Shown piece by piece: positions 1 through 9,316 of a DNA stretch of 64,000 bases. The position numbers and the translations under genes were made by a program. The notes below the pieces were generated by a model, which worked only from the letters and a program-made list of their open reading frames with translations, did no database searches and was not told the DNA's origin. Every line of letters begins with the position of its first letter. The stretch's first letter is position 1. This DNA is from CBDCUC01 sp965222485 (GTDB taxonomy: Bacteria; Pseudomonadota; Alphaproteobacteria; Rhizobiales; Hyphomicrobiaceae), in assembly GCA_965222485.1 (NCBI GenBank), contig CBDCUC010000040.1, positions 1,922,001-1,986,000 of the forward strand, given 5' to 3'.

Positions 1-45
1 TTGAGCGCATGACGTCGCCAGATATTCCTTGTGTACGCAATTTAG

Positions 46-72
46 CGCCGGCTGGAAACAGCCGGCGTTTTT
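46..72 (+). terminator. Rho-independent terminator of an upstream gene
   Basis: A perfect 9-bp stem (46-54 with 59-67) closes a GAAA tetraloop and is followed directly by five T. It would end a plus-strand transcript entering from the left; the last codons of that gene may end at the TGA at 10-12, but too little is in the window to name it. Confidence 0.85.
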
Positions 73-158
73 CATTTTGACGCAATAAGTCCAAATTGTT
101 GCTTACCGGCGTGTGGAAACCCGGCTGGTCTTGTTTTGCGAAATATGTGCCTACAGGA

Positions 159-452
159 TTAGTTGTAATCGTATCTTCTGCGATCGGTACGGCAGAAAAC
201 AAATCGCCACACGCGCGCTACCAGCAGGCTCAGCATTGCAAGACTTAGCAGTCCAATTGCAATTGGTTTGTGAAGTTGCGGTGCGGGTAGGCCCGACTCA
301 GTTGACACCGGTGTTATTGCGCCGCTGGATGTGTGAATGGCTATGGCTGCGATTGCGGCAATCAGTGCAAGGGATGCGTAGAGAGCTTCAACTCTTCGCT
401 GTGATCTGCGGCGCAACGCGCGGACAATTGCCAGGTCTTGTGATTTGCGCAT
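159..452 (-). CDS. Small two-TM membrane protein, unknown function
   Basis: A 97-residue protein that I do not recognise. It starts with a basic, Arg-rich segment (residues 1-22), then has a hydrophobic stretch at about 24-42, a polar loop containing Ser, Thr and Pro, and a second hydrophobic stretch at about 64-84, ending in a basic tail. The positive-inside pattern suggests a hairpin in the inner membrane with both ends in the cytoplasm. The ATG has no clear Shine-Dalgarno sequence. An opposing plus-strand reading of the same DNA is Arg/Cys-rich and looks like a shadow. It stands alone, upstream of nothing in the same direction. Confidence 0.5.
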   Translation of the reverse strand: MRKSQDLAIVRALRRRSQRRVEALYASLALIAAIAAIAIHTSSGAITPVSTESGLPAPQLHKPIAIGLLSLAMLSLLVARVWRFVFCRTDRRRYDYN

Positions 453-635
453 GAGAACCCGGTGCTGGAGCGTTGGGTATTAGTCCGGCGGTTAGCCGGC
501 GGATTGCCCTGTGGCCGCCCTGTTTGCGTGACCGGTAGCGTCGTAACCTGAAATAGGCGCAATTCGAAGGATCTCTTTAATAATTCGTTAATCACTAGGC
601 CTCGCCCCGGTTGCAGCCCCTGTGCTTGTCACCGG

Positions 636-1955
636 TCAGTGATCGCTCGCGGATGTGATGAGGCTTTGGAGCTTGGCGTGTATCGCTCTCTGGTCGGTGG
701 GGAAATCTGCCTCACACCACCAGGATTCAAATTGCTGCAAAATGCGCTTCATCTCAGGCCCCGGTTCAATGCCGGCCTTAATGAGGTCCTCACCGCCAAC
801 GGGTAGTTTCGGTGGTTGCCAGCGTTCGGCCAGAGTAAGAAGGTTTTGCCAACGGGGATCGTTGACGTCATCTGCAGAAGTCTCCGACCAGCTAAGAAGA
901 ATACGGTCGCGAAACGTTTGCTCGCCTTGCTTGTAAAGCGCGATTTTTTCTTCGCGTTCGCTCATGGTTTGCTCAATGTGACCGGCTGTGCGTAGCGTAG
1001 CTGAAAGACGGCGGCTTTCCGCGTTGGACAGGCGCAGGCGCGAGGTCAGCCGCTTGGGGTCGGTTTGGTTGTGGACGGCAAGGGCGGCAAGGCGCAAGCC
1101 TGCATCCGATGCGGGAAGCCCGTTTGCTTTCTCAATCGCGACGAGTTTGGAGAAACGATCAATATCGGCGTCGCCAGCGAGAAGTTGGCTAAGAAAATTG
1201 TGGTCCGCCATCTGTCTCAGAACTTCAAGCGCGTGCGGTGCCGTCAGCAGTTTGTGTAGTTCCGAATTGACGCGCTCTGCGGATAGTTTTTCCAGGCCAT
1301 CGCGAAGTTCCAGGCAGGCTGCCAAGCCTGTTTCGTCCATCGTGCCGCCTGAGTAGATCGCAGAAAACCGGAAAAAGCGCAGGATACGCAGATAGTCTTC
1401 ACGGATGCGGTCTTTGGCAGCGCCAATGAACCGCACGCGGCGCGCAAAGATGTCTGGGAGCGCGTTGAGGGGATCGAAAATCGTACCATCGCGGTTGCAG
1501 TAGAGCGCGTTGATCGTGAAATCACGGCGTCTGGCGTCTTCAGTCCAGTCGGTGGTGAAGGCGACCACCGCGCTGCGGCCATGAGTTTCCACGTCGCGGC
1601 GAAGTGTGGTGACTTCAAACGGCTGGTGGTCGGCGACGAGCGTGACTGTGCCGTGTCCCAGGCCTGTCGGGTGAGCTGCCAAACCGGCGGACTGTGCAAG
1701 TTCCATTACTGTTTGCGGTGTGGCGGTGGTGGCGATGTCGATATCGTTGACGGGCGTATGCAATAAGGCGTTGCGCACCGCGCCGCCGACGGCGCGGGCT
1801 TCATAGCCTGCCCCTTCAAGGCAATCGAAAACGCGGCCGGCTGCGGGGGTTTGCAGCCAAGAGAGCTGTGTCGGGTCCAAAGCGGGCGCGGATGTACTCA
1901 TGGGCTTATTGGCGGTTGAAGACGATCCGGCCTGTATTGGGCTGGAAGCTTGCAT
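636..1955 (-). CDS. cca: CCA tRNA nucleotidyltransferase (class II)
   Basis: Adds or repairs the 3'-terminal CCA of tRNAs from CTP and ATP. The class II polymerase-beta fold is visible: GGAVRNALL at 57-65, the metal-binding Asp pair DID at 71-73, the RRDFTINAL motif at about 143-151, and the RIREDYLRILRFFRF segment at 183-197, followed by the helical tRNA-binding region. At 439 residues the length is typical. The first 18 residues are low-complexity, and an internal ATG at 1901 could be the true start; neither start has a convincing Shine-Dalgarno sequence. It follows the Nudix hydrolase and DUF6111 genes on the same strand, an arrangement common in Hyphomicrobiales. Confidence 0.93.
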   Translation of the reverse strand: MQASSPIQAGSSSTANKPMSTSAPALDPTQLSWLQTPAAGRVFDCLEGAGYEARAVGGAVRNALLHTPVNDIDIATTATPQTVMELAQSAGLAAHPTGLGHGTVTLVADHQPFEVTTLRRDVETHGRSAVVAFTTDWTEDARRRDFTINALYCNRDGTIFDPLNALPDIFARRVRFIGAAKDRIREDYLRILRFFRFSAIYSGGTMDETGLAACLELRDGLEKLSAERVNSELHKLLTAPHALEVLRQMADHNFLSQLLAGDADIDRFSKLVAIEKANGLPASDAGLRLAALAVHNQTDPKRLTSRLRLSNAESRRLSATLRTAGHIEQTMSEREEKIALYKQGEQTFRDRILLSWSETSADDVNDPRWQNLLTLAERWQPPKLPVGGEDLIKAGIEPGPEMKRILQQFESWWCEADFPTDQRAIHAKLQSLITSASDH

Positions 1956-2076
1956 GGCGGGGGTTACGGGCTATCCCGCCAAAACTTTTCGTTTGCACAA
2001 GCGACTTGTACCGATTGCTCATGCGCAGTGCACGGTCGAATTCAAACTCTTTGGTGCAGCAGGTGCACATCCTTGA

Positions 2077-2343
2077 CTACTCAAGGTGGCCGGGAACGAT
2101 TTTGCCATCTTCATAAACGGGTGGCACGTACTTCTGGCCAGGTGTACCGCCGTCCGTCGATGCAAAGAATGCCAGGGTGACGATGACGAGGATGACACCG
2201 GCGGTAAACAGCCAGATTAGCGGCGCATCGTTCCTCATTTTGGTCTTGGCGTTGTCAGGCCCTGCCGTCAGGTAAAGATAGGCGAAGTAGACCACGGTCG
2301 GCAGGAGCAGGAGAATAAGGTTTTCAAGAACGATGCGTATCAT
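2077..2343 (-). CDS. DUF6111 family membrane protein
   Basis: An 88-residue protein with a long hydrophobic N-terminal helix (about residues 3-25), a short polar loop, a second helix at about 44-64, and a polar C-terminal tail rich in Gly and Pro. Its ATG overlaps the stop of the upstream Nudix gene by four bases (ATGA), which fixes this start over longer in-frame options and shows translational coupling. The Nudix-DUF6111-cca order is a known alphaproteobacterial neighbourhood; the function of the family is not known. I infer an inner-membrane location. Confidence 0.75.
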   Translation of the reverse strand: MIRIVLENLILLLLPTVVYFAYLYLTAGPDNAKTKMRNDAPLIWLFTAGVILVIVTLAFFASTDGGTPGQKYVPPVYEDGKIVPGHLE

Positions 2344-3107
2344 GCTGGAAGCAGCCTCTTGTGCATGTTTCTTATTATGCCGGCGGTGGCTCCCCAAATG
2401 TAGCGATTCTCATATTCAATGACGTAGAAATGGCGGGGCCGGCCTTCAAGACTAACGCTTTGAATGGAGATGTTGGCTGTGTTCATAGCAAAGTCGAATG
2501 GAATCTCGAAGACATCGGCGACTTCGCCAGGATCCGGGGATAGGCTGAAACTAGATTCGATCAACGCTACCAGTGGTGTGACCGCAAAACCCGTTCGCGT
2601 CAAATACGGATCAAGGTAGCCCAGTGCAGTCACATATTTGCGATCAAGGCCGATTTCCTCCTCTGCCTCACGCAGGGCGGCAGCACGTGCATCCGCATCG
2701 CTAGCATCAATGCGCCCGCCTGGAAATGCGATCTGGCCGGCATGGCGAGCCAAATGGCGTGTGCGCTCGGTCAGGATCATGGTGAGGGTGGAGCGCGCCA
2801 CCACGGGAATGAGTACGGCGGCGGGGGCGGGCTGCCCTCGCTCCTCCGGCAACGGTTTCATGTCCGGGTTGAGGTCAAAGTCGCTTGGCGAAACCGGTGT
2901 CTCTTGCGGACCAAGGTCAGGTAGCGCGGGCGGGTCACGATGCAGCCTTGTGGCACCAAGGGCCTGTAGCGTTTCGAGCGTCCAGTTTTGGGGGGGAAGG
3001 GTGTCGGTCGGAGCCATTGACTCATTTAGACCGATGTGGTCCGGGGTTGCAACAATGGGGCTAAGATCCTCGTTGTCGATGCACGACATCTGCCGCAATT
3101 CGGGCAC
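2340..3107 (-). CDS. NUDIX hydrolase, CoA pyrophosphatase type (NudL-like)
   Basis: Probably hydrolyses CoA or related dinucleoside pyrophosphates to 3',5'-ADP and 4'-phosphopantetheine. The UPF0035-type signature (TERTRHLARHAGQIAFPGG) occupies about 112-131 and leads into the Nudix box at 131-154 with its REAEEEIG core. The first acidic position of the box is Asp rather than Glu. The long proline-rich region before residue 95 is typical of the alphaproteobacterial members. The start used is GTG at 3107; ATG codons at 3089 and 3017 are alternatives. It is the first gene of a minus-strand run with DUF6111 (4-base overlap) and cca. Confidence 0.88.
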   Translation of the reverse strand: MPELRQMSCIDNEDLSPIVATPDHIGLNESMAPTDTLPPQNWTLETLQALGATRLHRDPPALPDLGPQETPVSPSDFDLNPDMKPLPEERGQPAPAAVLIPVVARSTLTMILTERTRHLARHAGQIAFPGGRIDASDADARAAALREAEEEIGLDRKYVTALGYLDPYLTRTGFAVTPLVALIESSFSLSPDPGEVADVFEIPFDFAMNTANISIQSVSLEGRPRHFYVIEYENRYIWGATAGIIRNMHKRLLPA

Positions 3108-3198
3108 GCCGGTGAGACAGTGAGGTGGGCTGAACGTTGTGGGGCTTGGATTGTGCGTAAAGCCCGGTCTTCATGCAATTCGGTAGGGGCATAGTCTG

Positions 3199-4410
3199 TT
3201 GAAGCCAATTTTGCGAATGCTGCCGGTTGTATTCCTCGCGGCTGCGGCGACTTTTTCGGTGCTGGCGCCGGCTGATGTGCGTGCAGATGAAATCGCCGCG
3301 CGTTTTGCTCAGACTTTGTCAGCCAGCGACAGAAAGAAATTCCAGGCCTATCATAAGGCCTGGACGGCTCATCAGGCATCGCTTGATGCATTTTGGGCCA
3401 AGGTTCAAGCCAAGCGCGATTCACGCCGTAAGAAGAGGCGTGCAGGCCTGCCCATCAAACCGGCTGATTACGTCAAGGGCTTTCCACCAGAATATAAGGG
3501 GGAAAGACTTGGTGGAAGATTGGCGGGCAAATGGACACGATTTCAGACCAAAGACCGAAAGCGGGTCGGGGCGAAGAAGAAAAAGGGTCTACCCGGCCTG
3601 AAGAGTTATCTGGCTGCTGCGAAGCGCCATTATAATTTTAAACCCAAGCGAATTGAGGAGCGTGAATTCAAACGGCGCTATGCAAGAGAGGCTCTGCGGC
3701 TAGGCCTTTCGAAAGATCAGGTCGTGCGCGTTTACGCATTAGAGACCGGCGGTAATGGAACAGCGGATATGCAAGCGGGTATCCATCCGATTACGAAAAA
3801 GGGTCGTCCGATTTCTTCGGCACTTGGGTATGCGCAGTTGTTGGCGGCAAATTCCATCAGCGAGCTGGTCGTGCACGGGCCAAAATTCATCAAACGCCTT
3901 GCGGCGATGGCTGCCGGGGCCGATGTGCCTAAGAAGCGCATTGCGGCACTGAATAAGAAGATCAGTGTATTGCGCGCCATGCTGAGCAGTGCGCGAAGCG
4001 TTCCCAATAAGTGGAGCCACCACGTTCGCTATTCGCGCACATCGCGCGGTATGGGGATTCACGCGCTCAATCTGGATGGAGATATTGGGCCGTGGCTTCA
4101 AGTGAATAAGCTCAATGGAATTATGAAGATTGCAAAAAACACCGGCCGCACAAATCTGAAAAGCGCGGAGTTAGAACTGATGAACCTTGCAGGTCCGGGA
4201 ACGGGACTGGAAATGATGACGACTGTCGGGCGTTCGGCTTCAACTGTAAATTTCTTTGCGCGGCGGGGCTATGAGCGAAATACCATCGTTCGAGGCAAGT
4301 CAGCTCTTGAACTTCTGGGTGCACTTGAGGAGCGGATGAACGTAAACGTGAAGAATAAGGGTGCGATCGAATTCAACAAAATTTTCGATGAACTCCTTCA
4401 GGAGAAGTGA
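3199..4410 (+). CDS. Secreted lysozyme-fold (SLT-like) protein, putative
   Basis: A 403-residue exported protein. A signal peptide covers about residues 1-29 (hydrophobic core MLPVVFLAAAATFSVLA, cleavage after VRA). A very basic region at 70-160 (RRKKRR, KKKK) follows. The core resembles a lytic transglycosylase: an ALETGG element puts a candidate catalytic Glu at 182, and GYAQL at 210-214 stands where SLT enzymes have the G-[LY]-[MA]-Q motif. I infer a role in cleaving or binding peptidoglycan; no cell-wall-binding repeat is visible. The start is TTG with AGGGG about 10 bases upstream. It is divergent from the Nudix gene. Confidence 0.6.
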   Translation: MKPILRMLPVVFLAAAATFSVLAPADVRADEIAARFAQTLSASDRKKFQAYHKAWTAHQASLDAFWAKVQAKRDSRRKKRRAGLPIKPADYVKGFPPEYKGERLGGRLAGKWTRFQTKDRKRVGAKKKKGLPGLKSYLAAAKRHYNFKPKRIEEREFKRRYAREALRLGLSKDQVVRVYALETGGNGTADMQAGIHPITKKGRPISSALGYAQLLAANSISELVVHGPKFIKRLAAMAAGADVPKKRIAALNKKISVLRAMLSSARSVPNKWSHHVRYSRTSRGMGIHALNLDGDIGPWLQVNKLNGIMKIAKNTGRTNLKSAELELMNLAGPGTGLEMMTTVGRSASTVNFFARRGYERNTIVRGKSALELLGALEERMNVNVKNKGAIEFNKIFDELLQEK

Positions 4411-4515
4411 ATGGCGGCTTGCGCAAATCCATTGCATTGGTTGGTTGTTGGCACGCAAAGTTTGTTCGCCGCTGGTCCCTGCAATACAAGCGCAGTGCGC
4501 TCCGGCCCCGCCTAA

Positions 4516-5343
4516 TCAATCGTCCTTATCGCAAGGGAAAGTAATTTCCACGTACGGCAGGCTCAGGCGGCATTCGTCGCTTGCGGCTTCGGCGCGGTCG
4601 TAATCTTCTCGCTCATCGTCAATATAGTCTTCGTCATCGTCGCGACGGCGCGATTCGTTCCTGGCCCTTGGCTCGTCGCGATTGCGGCGTGCTGACCGTT
4701 CTTCACGAGGCTCCTCAGCTGTCGCGCTCTCTTCGGCGGCGGCATCGGGGTTGATGATTTCGGGCAGGTCCTGATCGGCTGGCTGTTTTGCCGCTTTTTG
4801 TTTCTTTTCCGGTGCCTTTTCAACCTTTGGCGTGTCTTTACGTTTGGTCTGTTTCTGGGGGGGCTTTTTTTCGCGTGCTGATTGTTCTGGCTCGCCCTCT
4901 TTGGAGCACAAAACCAAATCGGATGGCGCGCGCTTCCAGAACATTGTCTTGCCGAACAGTTTGACCCCGGCATACCCGCGCAGTTTCAGCTTATCGGGGT
5001 TGACCGGTTTGACCTCTACGTCAAATCTCTTCTTGCGTTCGGGACTATAAATCCAGCCATTGTCCCAGGTCTTTTTACCCGTCTTTTTGACATTTCCCAT
5101 GATTTGCGCGCCGCATCCATTGTTGTCTTCGGCATCACGCACCCAGACGACGTGGCCACACAACTTTCCATCGCAATCAGTAATCTCCACCGCGCCGCGG
5201 CCGGTGTGGTCGATCCACACGCCAAATGGTGCCGCGGGTGGTTGGTCACCGCCTGCGGCATCTTGAGAGAGCGTTGCCGTGGCTTGTGACCCGGCAAAAA
5301 TGACTGTGCAAAACAGCAAACGAATGTGCGCGCCTATGTTCAT
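4516..5343 (-). CDS. DUF2147 domain protein with charged C-terminal tail
   Basis: A 275-residue exported protein. A signal peptide covers about residues 1-23 and is followed by a DUF2147 domain at about 40-140: GVW near the start, paired Cys around 57-77, a central W-x-x-G-W-I segment, and a closing FWKR. A long low-complexity tail rich in Lys, Glu, Arg and Asp follows, and the end carries two Cys. The start at 5343 is chosen because GAGG lies six bases before it; longer in-frame starts up to 5460 have no ribosome-binding site. The molecular function of DUF2147 proteins is unknown; they are found in the periplasm. Confidence 0.8.
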   Translation of the reverse strand: MNIGAHIRLLFCTVIFAGSQATATLSQDAAGGDQPPAAPFGVWIDHTGRGAVEITDCDGKLCGHVVWVRDAEDNNGCGAQIMGNVKKTGKKTWDNGWIYSPERKKRFDVEVKPVNPDKLKLRGYAGVKLFGKTMFWKRAPSDLVLCSKEGEPEQSAREKKPPQKQTKRKDTPKVEKAPEKKQKAAKQPADQDLPEIINPDAAAEESATAEEPREERSARRNRDEPRARNESRRRDDDEDYIDDEREDYDRAEAASDECRLSLPYVEITFPCDKDD

Positions 5344-5568
5344 TATTGGCCTCATCGAAGTTGTGGCCGGCGTAGGGTATTGAGCCCATACGCCTGAGTT
5401 CGCCCACGTAATGTGCAAAAACGCGGTGGCATGTGCCGCTAGGCGGCGATGATCGGGCAAATTTTCGCCATATGCTACAGCAGGCGTGGCGATTTAGGGG
5501 CAACCTGGTGACTACGTGCTTAAAAGACGCGCTCGGAGCAGTTTATTGCATGGGTTTTTTGGACGTCT

Positions 5569-6483
5569 CTAGGGCCATTTCACCTCGGGTGGCATTGAGG
5601 ACAAAATGGCGTCGACGTTGCCGCCGGTCTTGAGCCCGAACAGTGTGCCCCGGTCATACAGAAGGTTGAATTCGACATATCGCCCCCGCCGGACGAGTTG
5701 CTCGTCACGTTCCGCCTTGCTCCATGTCTTTGCAAAATTGTTGCGGACCAATTCTGGGTAGACACCCAGGAATGCGCGCCCGACGTCTTTGGTGAATGCC
5801 ATTGCAGCTTCGAAGCCGCCCTCTTCGGAGGACGGTGTCAGATAATCATAGAAGATGCCGCCGATGCCGCGCATTTCTCCGCGGTGAGGGAGGTAGAAGT
5901 AGTCGTCACACCACTTTTTGAAGCGCTCGTAGTCCGCGATTGCGTGGCGTGCGCAGACGTCCTTGAAGGCCTCGTGAAAAGCAACCGTGTCTGGATCAGT
6001 CTGGGTTCGTCGGGCGTCAAGGACCGGGGTGAGGTCGGCACCGCCGCCTTGCCACCACTTTGTTGTGACAACCATGCGCGTGTTCATGTGCACGGCAGGA
6101 ACGTGCGGGTTTTGCATGTGTGCAATGAGCGAGATACCGGAGGCCCAAAACCGGGGGTCTTCTTCGGCACCGGGAATGTTTTTGCGGAATTCCGGTGCAA
6201 ACTCGCCGTGCACAGTAGATGTGTGAACGCCGACCTTTTCGAACACGCGGCCGCGCATGATACTCATCGTGCCGCCACCGCCGGGACTGCCATCCTGGCC
6301 TGCGCGTTTCCAGGGTGAACGTTCAAATCGTCCGGCCGGTTCGCCACTTTGGGGAAGTCCGGCAGGGCAATCGTCTTCAAGCGTTTCGAAGGCTTGGCAT
6401 ATTTGATCACGCAAATGTTCAAACCATTGGCGTGCCTCTGTCTGCCATTGTGATAGTGGTTCTGCTTCTGGTTCGTTGTCCAC
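5569..6483 (-). CDS. hemF: Oxygen-dependent coproporphyrinogen III oxidase
   Basis: Converts coproporphyrinogen III to protoporphyrinogen IX with oxygen in haem synthesis. The family signature YFYLPHRGEMRGIGGIFYD is at 195-213, with the VHMNTR segment (131-136) and the GGG(A)DLTP element near 147-153 also present. At 304 residues the length is normal for HemF. Translation starts at GTG 6483. The gene sits alone between the DUF2147 gene and a divergent ABC exporter. Its haem product is needed by the cytochrome bc1 genes 3 kb away, but I see no shared transcript. Confidence 0.97.
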   Translation of the reverse strand: MDNEPEAEPLSQWQTEARQWFEHLRDQICQAFETLEDDCPAGLPQSGEPAGRFERSPWKRAGQDGSPGGGGTMSIMRGRVFEKVGVHTSTVHGEFAPEFRKNIPGAEEDPRFWASGISLIAHMQNPHVPAVHMNTRMVVTTKWWQGGGADLTPVLDARRTQTDPDTVAFHEAFKDVCARHAIADYERFKKWCDDYFYLPHRGEMRGIGGIFYDYLTPSSEEGGFEAAMAFTKDVGRAFLGVYPELVRNNFAKTWSKAERDEQLVRRGRYVEFNLLYDRGTLFGLKTGGNVDAILSSMPPEVKWP

Positions 6484-6597
6484 TATTCGACCCTTTTTCT
6501 ACCGTCGTCTTCGCGCATCATTGTTACCCAGGTTACACCGCACCTAGCAACGCGGTGCCTATTTTGACCCTCTATCTGCAGGTGATCAGGCAAAACC

Positions 6598-8439
6598 ATG
6601 TTTCGATGGTTTGAAACACGTATCAATCCTTTCAGAACCGCCGGTGAGCAGCGTCCACCAGTGGAGCTGCTGTCCTTCTATTGGCATTTCGTAGGTCAGA
6701 TCTGGCCCATTTTCTTAGCAGCACTTGTGATCGGCGGGCTTGCCGCTTTGATTGAGGTTTCGCTCTTGGCCTTTCTGGGCCAGATCGTGGATCTGATCAA
6801 GGAGGCGAAGAACCCCCAGACCTTCTTTTCCGACCATCAATCGCTGTTGATCTTTATGGCGGTGGTAGCGCTGGTCCTGCGCCCGATTGTGTTCTTCGTG
6901 CATAATCTCGTAATCGATTTGGCCATCAATCCCAACTTCACAAACCTGATCCGATGGCAGACCCATCACTATGTGTTGCGGCAAAGTTTGTCGTTCTTCC
7001 AAAACGATTTTGCCGGTCGTGTCGCGTCAAAGATCATGCAGACAGGGCCCGCTTTGCGTGAATCCGTCGTGCAGATGGTCGATTCATTGTGGTTCATGAC
7101 GATCTATGTGATCAGCGCCATCGTGCTTTTTGCAAACGCCGATTGGCGTTTGGCCGCGCCGATTGTTCTGTGGGCCCTGGTCTACGCTGGAATTCTTTAC
7201 CACTTTGTGCCGCTTATACGAAATCGCGCCATGTACACTGCAGAGTCGCGCTCGGTTCTCACAGGACGGATCGTTGACAGCTACACCAACGTCATGACGC
7301 TCAAACTTTTCGCGCAAGCGAGGCAGGAGGATGAGTACGCGCGCGAAGCCGTGGGCGAAGTGGTTCGATCCTTTCACAAGCAGGCACGTCTGATCACGCT
7401 GATGGAAGCGGGTGTTTGGATCATCAATGGGATTTTGATTGTTGGCACGACCGGCTTGGCTTTGTGGCTGTGGGCCGGAGGATTGGTGAGCGTAGGTGTG
7501 GTTGCGCTGGTGATCACGCTTGTAATCCGCATCAACCACATGTCGAGCTGGATCATGTTTGTGGTGACGGGTGTGTTTGAAAACGTCGGCATCGTGCAGG
7601 AAGGCATGGAGACGATTTCGCGACCGCGCGATGTCGCCGACAGGCCTGAGGCTCGTCCATTGCAAGTGAGCGACGGTGCTATCCGCTTTGAATCAATCCG
7701 GTTCCATTACGGGAAGGCCGGCGGCGTGATCGACGACTTGTCGCTGGATATCGCGGCGGGCGAGAAAGTGGGTATTGTCGGACGCTCCGGTGCCGGCAAG
7801 TCCACGCTCGTCAATTTGCTGTTGCGATTTTACGATCTGGAGCGTGGGCGCATATTGATTGACGACCAGGATATTTCGAGGGTCACGCAGGACAGCCTGC
7901 GCGCGCAGATCGGTATGGTCACGCAGGATACCAGCCTTTTGCACCGGTCGGTCCTCGCAAATATTGTGTATGGGCGGCCTGCGGCAGCGCTTGATGAAGC
8001 CATTCTGGCGGCGAAGCGGGCTGCGGCACACGAGTTTATTTTGGAGCTGGAGGATCGTAAGGGACGCAAAGGCTATGAGGCGCATGTTGGTGAGCGCGGC
8101 GTGAAGTTGTCCGGCGGCCAGCGTCAGCGCATCGCGATTGCACGGGTTCTGTTGAAGAATGCGCCTATTCTCATTCTGGATGAGGCTACGAGCGCGCTCG
8201 ATTCGGAAGTGGAGGCGGCGATACAGGAAAGTCTCATTGACCTCATGGATGGCAAGACCGTGATTGCCATCGCGCATCGGCTGTCCACAATCGCTGCGAT
8301 GGACCGCCTGGTGATCATGGATGCGGGCCGGATTGTCGAGCAGGGCAGTCATGCTGAGCTATTAGAGCGTGGAGGCGTTTACGCTGATCTGTGGCGCCGG
8401 CAATCGGGTGGTTTTGTCGCTCGTGAAGCAGCTGAATAA
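6598..8439 (+). CDS. ABC exporter, fused permease and ATPase
   Basis: A 613-residue half-transporter. Six transmembrane helices lie in the first 340 residues and an ABC ATPase domain follows from about 360. The ATPase motifs are all intact: Walker A GRSGAGKST (about 393-401), signature LSGGQRQR (about 503), Walker B ILILDEATSALD (about 522-533) and H-loop AHRLS (about 558). It probably works as a homodimer in the inner membrane exporting lipids or hydrophobic compounds; the substrate cannot be read from the sequence. It is divergent from hemF and convergent with trmL. Confidence 0.93.
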   Translation: MFRWFETRINPFRTAGEQRPPVELLSFYWHFVGQIWPIFLAALVIGGLAALIEVSLLAFLGQIVDLIKEAKNPQTFFSDHQSLLIFMAVVALVLRPIVFFVHNLVIDLAINPNFTNLIRWQTHHYVLRQSLSFFQNDFAGRVASKIMQTGPALRESVVQMVDSLWFMTIYVISAIVLFANADWRLAAPIVLWALVYAGILYHFVPLIRNRAMYTAESRSVLTGRIVDSYTNVMTLKLFAQARQEDEYAREAVGEVVRSFHKQARLITLMEAGVWIINGILIVGTTGLALWLWAGGLVSVGVVALVITLVIRINHMSSWIMFVVTGVFENVGIVQEGMETISRPRDVADRPEARPLQVSDGAIRFESIRFHYGKAGGVIDDLSLDIAAGEKVGIVGRSGAGKSTLVNLLLRFYDLERGRILIDDQDISRVTQDSLRAQIGMVTQDTSLLHRSVLANIVYGRPAAALDEAILAAKRAAAHEFILELEDRKGRKGYEAHVGERGVKLSGGQRQRIAIARVLLKNAPILILDEATSALDSEVEAAIQESLIDLMDGKTVIAIAHRLSTIAAMDRLVIMDAGRIVEQGSHAELLERGGVYADLWRRQSGGFVAREAAE

Positions 8440-8469
8440 AAACGCGCGCCATCGTCATTGTCAGCGCGT
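8435..8469 (-). terminator. Possible terminator of trmL
   Basis: Read on the minus strand, a six-base stem (8464-8469 with 8442-8447) with a 16-base loop is followed by TTTTTATT. The upstream arm lies in the last two codons of trmL. The stem is short, so this is tentative. It could also damp readthrough from the convergent ABC gene. Confidence 0.4.
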
Positions 8470-8922
8470 CGGGAATCCGCCTGTTTGACGTAGTGCCTCA
8501 CCGGTGACCATGGCAACGGCGACTGCGATGTTGAGCGAGCGAAATCCCTCACGTAGCGGAATGCGCAGCCGGGCGTCGGCAGCATCGTGCACGAAATCGG
8601 GTGCGCCTGCACTTTCGCGCCCAAATAGCAATGTGTCGTCTGCCTCAAATTCGAACTGGGTGAAGGGTTCTGAGCCGTGTGAGGTGAGCAATACAAGACG
8701 TGAATTGTTTGATGCGCGCGCGGCAACAAAGGCAGCCCAGCTCAAATGTACGGTCAGGTCAACGTGTTCCAGGTAGTCGAGACCTGCGCGGCGCACGGCC
8801 TTTTGCGACAGATCAAAGCCAGCCGGACCTATCACATCTACTGGAAGGCCTAAGCAGGACGCTAGTCGCAGGATGGTGCCGGTATTTTGTGGAATGTCAG
8901 GCTGAAACAGTGCCAGTCGCAT
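8461..8922 (-). CDS. trmL: tRNA (cytidine/uridine-34-2'-O)-methyltransferase
   Basis: A SPOUT-class methyltransferase that modifies the wobble ribose of tRNA-Leu isoacceptors. It shows the N-terminal element LALFQPDIPQNTGTILRL, the central LLFGRESAG loop, and the C-terminal knot segment IPLREGFRSLNIAVAVA. The 153-residue form beginning at the ATG at 8922 matches the family; an in-frame extension to 8982 has no homologous look. Its position divergent from petA is a known alphaproteobacterial arrangement. Confidence 0.95.
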   Translation of the reverse strand: MRLALFQPDIPQNTGTILRLASCLGLPVDVIGPAGFDLSQKAVRRAGLDYLEHVDLTVHLSWAAFVAARASNNSRLVLLTSHGSEPFTQFEFEADDTLLFGRESAGAPDFVHDAADARLRIPLREGFRSLNIAVAVAMVTGEALRQTGGFPTR

Positions 8923-9316
8923 TTGTGAGCCGTATCTGAAGTGGTTTTTTTGGGGGTAAAAATCTGAAGGGGCGTTGGGCAAAGAAAAATCATACTATTG
9001 GACATGCGCCAAATTGCCTCTTAGCGGGGGCTTCTGCTTCCCTTGAGGTCATGGGGAAACAATGTAACATCGGCGCCCGAAAACAAGGGGCTAGCTGGTC
9101 TGGACCAAGCGGCGTTACTGGTCGGTCCCGTCTATTGCCGGCCACTGCTGCGGCGGTTTCACTGTGGGGGTAGTGCTTTCGCATCTACAGCTGTGAGTTT
9201 ATGCGGCCGCAGGTCGAAATTTAAGATCCGTCGCTGATTGATTTGGGTGGCGTGCTGGTTTAGTTGGCTCGCGGTGGTTGGAAGTTCCACGGGCTTGAGC
9301 ATCTTTGGAGGGAAAT
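8923..9316. other. Intergenic region between trmL and petA
   Basis: 394 bases without a supported gene. It must hold the divergent promoters for trmL and petABC. A T/A-rich patch near 8945-8996 is the most promoter-like part, but I could not place a well-spaced -35/-10 pair. GGAGGGA at 9307-9313 is the ribosome-binding site of petA. Confidence 0.5.

Noticed and set aside
113..454. Plus-strand reading of 113 codons
   Set aside because: Cys/Arg/Leu-rich shadow opposite the more plausible two-TM minus-strand protein.
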